From Dehalococcoidia bacterium (lineage in GTDB: Bacteria; Chloroflexota; Dehalococcoidia; Tepidiformales; Tepidiformaceae), in the NCBI GenBank assembly GCA_007118095.1, contig SKSF01000061.1, positions 1-42,419 of the forward strand: a stretch of DNA of 42,419 nucleotides, given 5' to 3'. Each line of letters opens with the position of its first letter. Within the stretch, counting starts at the first letter, position 1. This document shows positions 41,250-42,419 of this stretch, piece after piece. The translations under genes were made by a program, and so were the position numbers. The notes under the pieces are model-generated. The model ran no database searches. It saw only the letters and a program-made list of their open reading frames with translations, and was not told the DNA's origin.

Positions 41250-41993
41250 CTATCGGCGGCTTGCGTCGTTTCGTCCCAGGTAATGGTCGCGGTCCGCCCG
41301 CTCGAAGTGCTCGAGCGCGTAACGAAGGGCGGTCCTGGGCATGGTGGCGGCGTGGGTGTCGAGAAACGCGATGAGCCGGCCGCGGTCATGCTTGCCGGCT
41401 TCGCGCAACCAGCCGCCCACGGGTTTGTGGATGAGGTCGTGACTGTCGTGCAGCAGGAGTTCGGCGATGGCGAAGGTATCGTCGAGTTCCCCCTGCCGGA
41501 GGAAATAGGAAGACGCCACGATCGCTGTGCGTCGTTCCCACAGGTCGCTCGATCGCGCCAGCTCATAGAGCGGGTCACGCCGCTTGTCGATAAGGTACCG
41601 CCCAACCACGAACGGGGCGCCCAGGTCCACAAGGTCCCAGTTGTTGATGCGGTCGTGGCGGCGCAGGTAGAGATCGTAGATCGCTTTTCGCCCCGCTTCC
41701 GGCGTCTTCTTTCGCCGCCCCTGCTTGTCCATGATGCTCATGGCGCCCGCACGAGCCTCGTGGATGTCGCTGTCGAGTAGCCGCTCGATCTCAGCGACGT
41801 GCATGTCGATGTGCTCCTTCGCCAGCGCGAACACCTCACCCATCCGCACCCCGATGAAGGTGTCCCCTTCGGCGTATTGTCCCTTGCCGGTCTTGAAGTA
41901 CCGCTGGATCTTCTCTAGCTCCGCATCCGACTGGTGCTGGTACAGGCGCGCGACGAAGCCATCGGCGGTGAGGGTGGGCGGTTCTGCTGCCAT
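41250..41993 (-). CDS. DNA alkylation repair protein (AlkD-like HEAT repeats)
   Basis: 247 residues of helical repeats: FKTGKGQYAEGDTFIGVRMG near the N-terminus, then INNWDLVDLGAPFVVG, the SSDLWERRTAIVASSYFLRQ core and the DLIHKPVGGWLREAGKHDRG end, all marks of AlkD-type glycosylases and related HEAT-like proteins. Family members excise or bind alkylated bases, often with charged groups; here substrate range is not readable. GGAGGAGG lies eight bases before the ATG. Second gene of the leftward operon. Confidence 0.88.
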   Translation of the reverse strand: MAAEPPTLTADGFVARLYQHQSDAELEKIQRYFKTGKGQYAEGDTFIGVRMGEVFALAKEHIDMHVAEIERLLDSDIHEARAGAMSIMDKQGRRKKTPEAGRKAIYDLYLRRHDRINNWDLVDLGAPFVVGRYLIDKRRDPLYELARSSDLWERRTAIVASSYFLRQGELDDTFAIAELLLHDSHDLIHKPVGGWLREAGKHDRGRLIAFLDTHAATMPRTALRYALEHFERADRDHYLGRNDASRR

Positions 41994-42024
41994 TGGGCGG
42001 CCTCCTCCGACGCAGACTGCTGGC

Positions 42025-42419
42025 TTAGGCGGTGGCTGCCGGGCTCGAGGCCTGGCCGTCGGCCGCCGCGCGCAATGTCGCGATGTCGAGCTTCACCATC
42101 TGGAGCAGCGCTTCCATAACGCGCTGTCGCCGGGCCGGGTCAGGGTCGCCCATCAGCTCGTCGAGCTCCGCGGGGATGATCTGCCACGCGAGCCCGAAGC
42201 GGTCCTTGAGCCACCCGCATTGCAGCTCTTCTCCGCCGTCTGACAGTGCGGCCCAGAGCCGGTCGATCTCTGCCTGGTCCTCACACCTTACGAAGAGGGA
42301 GATAGCTTCGGTGAAACTGAACATCGGCCCGCCGTCCATGGCCATGAACTCCTGCCCCCCGAGCGTGAAGACGGCAGTGAGCACCTTCCCCTCCATTGGC
42401 CCCTCGGGGTGCCGGGTGA
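42025..42419 (-). CDS. PhnB-like VOC protein, 5' end beyond window
   Basis: The visible 131 codons are the C-terminal two-thirds of a PhnB/3-demethylubiquinone-methyltransferase-like VOC protein: VLTAVFTLGGQEFMAMDGGP, FTEAISLFVRCEDQAEIDRL, the ELQCGWLKDRFGLAWQIIPA block and the RRQRVMEALLQMVKLDIATL end helix. An internal ATG at 42396 exists, but the frame continues to the edge with family-like residues (RHPEGPM) before it, so the start lies outside. These proteins are named from a domain, not from methyltransferase activity. First visible gene of the leftward operon. Confidence 0.85.
   Translation of the reverse strand, partial: TRHPEGPMEGKVLTAVFTLGGQEFMAMDGGPMFSFTEAISLFVRCEDQAEIDRLWAALSDGGEELQCGWLKDRFGLAWQIIPAELDELMGDPDPARRQRVMEALLQMVKLDIATLRAAADGQASSPAATA

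Overview
The window is about 42.4 kb of GC-rich bacterial chromosome with dense, mostly single-gene or short-operon coding on both strands. It has no rRNA, tRNA, CRISPR array, integrase or recognisable insertion sequence. Several traits together suggest a Chloroflexota bacterium of the Dehalococcoidia/Tepidiforma type: separate F420 genes (cofC and cofD), abundant acyl-CoA/ETF metabolism, a hydrolase-LuxR fusion, an inositol-phosphate synthase, a UGSC selenoprotein, and frequent GTG/TTG starts with strong Shine-Dalgarno sequences. This placement is an inference; Actinobacteriota cannot be excluded by eye.

Left part (1-16 kb): a methyltransferase (cut by the window edge) and lipB, then the electron-transfer flavoprotein pair etfB-etfA, a small P-loop kinase-like gene and a FAD/NAD(P) oxidoreductase. 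Next come an inositol-3-phosphate synthase carrying an N-terminal helix-turn-helix and facing a palindrome, a divergent YbjT-like SDR/DUF2867 protein, a small orphan gene, purA, an acyl-CoA dehydrogenase, a HlyIII-type membrane protein, a double-length CoA-transferase III and a sirtuin. ETF, acyl-CoA dehydrogenase and CoA-transferase fit acyl-CoA oxidation.

Middle (16-33 kb): a secreted lysozyme-like protein behind a long, possibly riboswitch-bearing leader; the F420 side-chain genes cofD-cofC in a 4-base overlap; a membrane-anchored TlpA-type thioredoxin; a zinc-ribbon membrane protein; a broken Uma2-family gene; and a double-VOC, hydrolase and YdeI-like mini-operon. These are followed by a diacylglycerol-kinase-like protein, a MacB/FtsX-type ABC exporter, a penicillin-binding/beta-lactamase-fold lipoprotein, an ABC-2 exporter and a MerR regulator. 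Both exporter promoters have the same layout: TTGACA, 17 or 18 bases, then GATAGT-N3-ACTATC, with the dyad overlapping the -10. This suggests one regulator for both pumps.

Right part (33-42.4 kb): a UGSC-family selenoprotein whose two open halves are joined by an in-frame TGA at the exact UGSC position, followed by a 10-bp hairpin that looks like a bacterial SECIS. Then come a small membrane protein, a hydrolase, two cupins, a SRAP (YedK/HMCES) DNA-crosslink protein, an acyl-CoA-dehydrogenase-fold enzyme and a hydrolase-LuxR fusion. Last is a leftward operon of PhnB-like VOC, AlkD-like repair protein, a tandem fused AHSA1 protein, a single AHSA1 protein and DoxX.

The most notable items are the selenoprotein with its SECIS, the HTH-inositol-phosphate-synthase fusion with an upstream dyad, the shared MerR-type operator, and the AHSA1 tandem fusion with a Shine-Dalgarno trapped in its linker.
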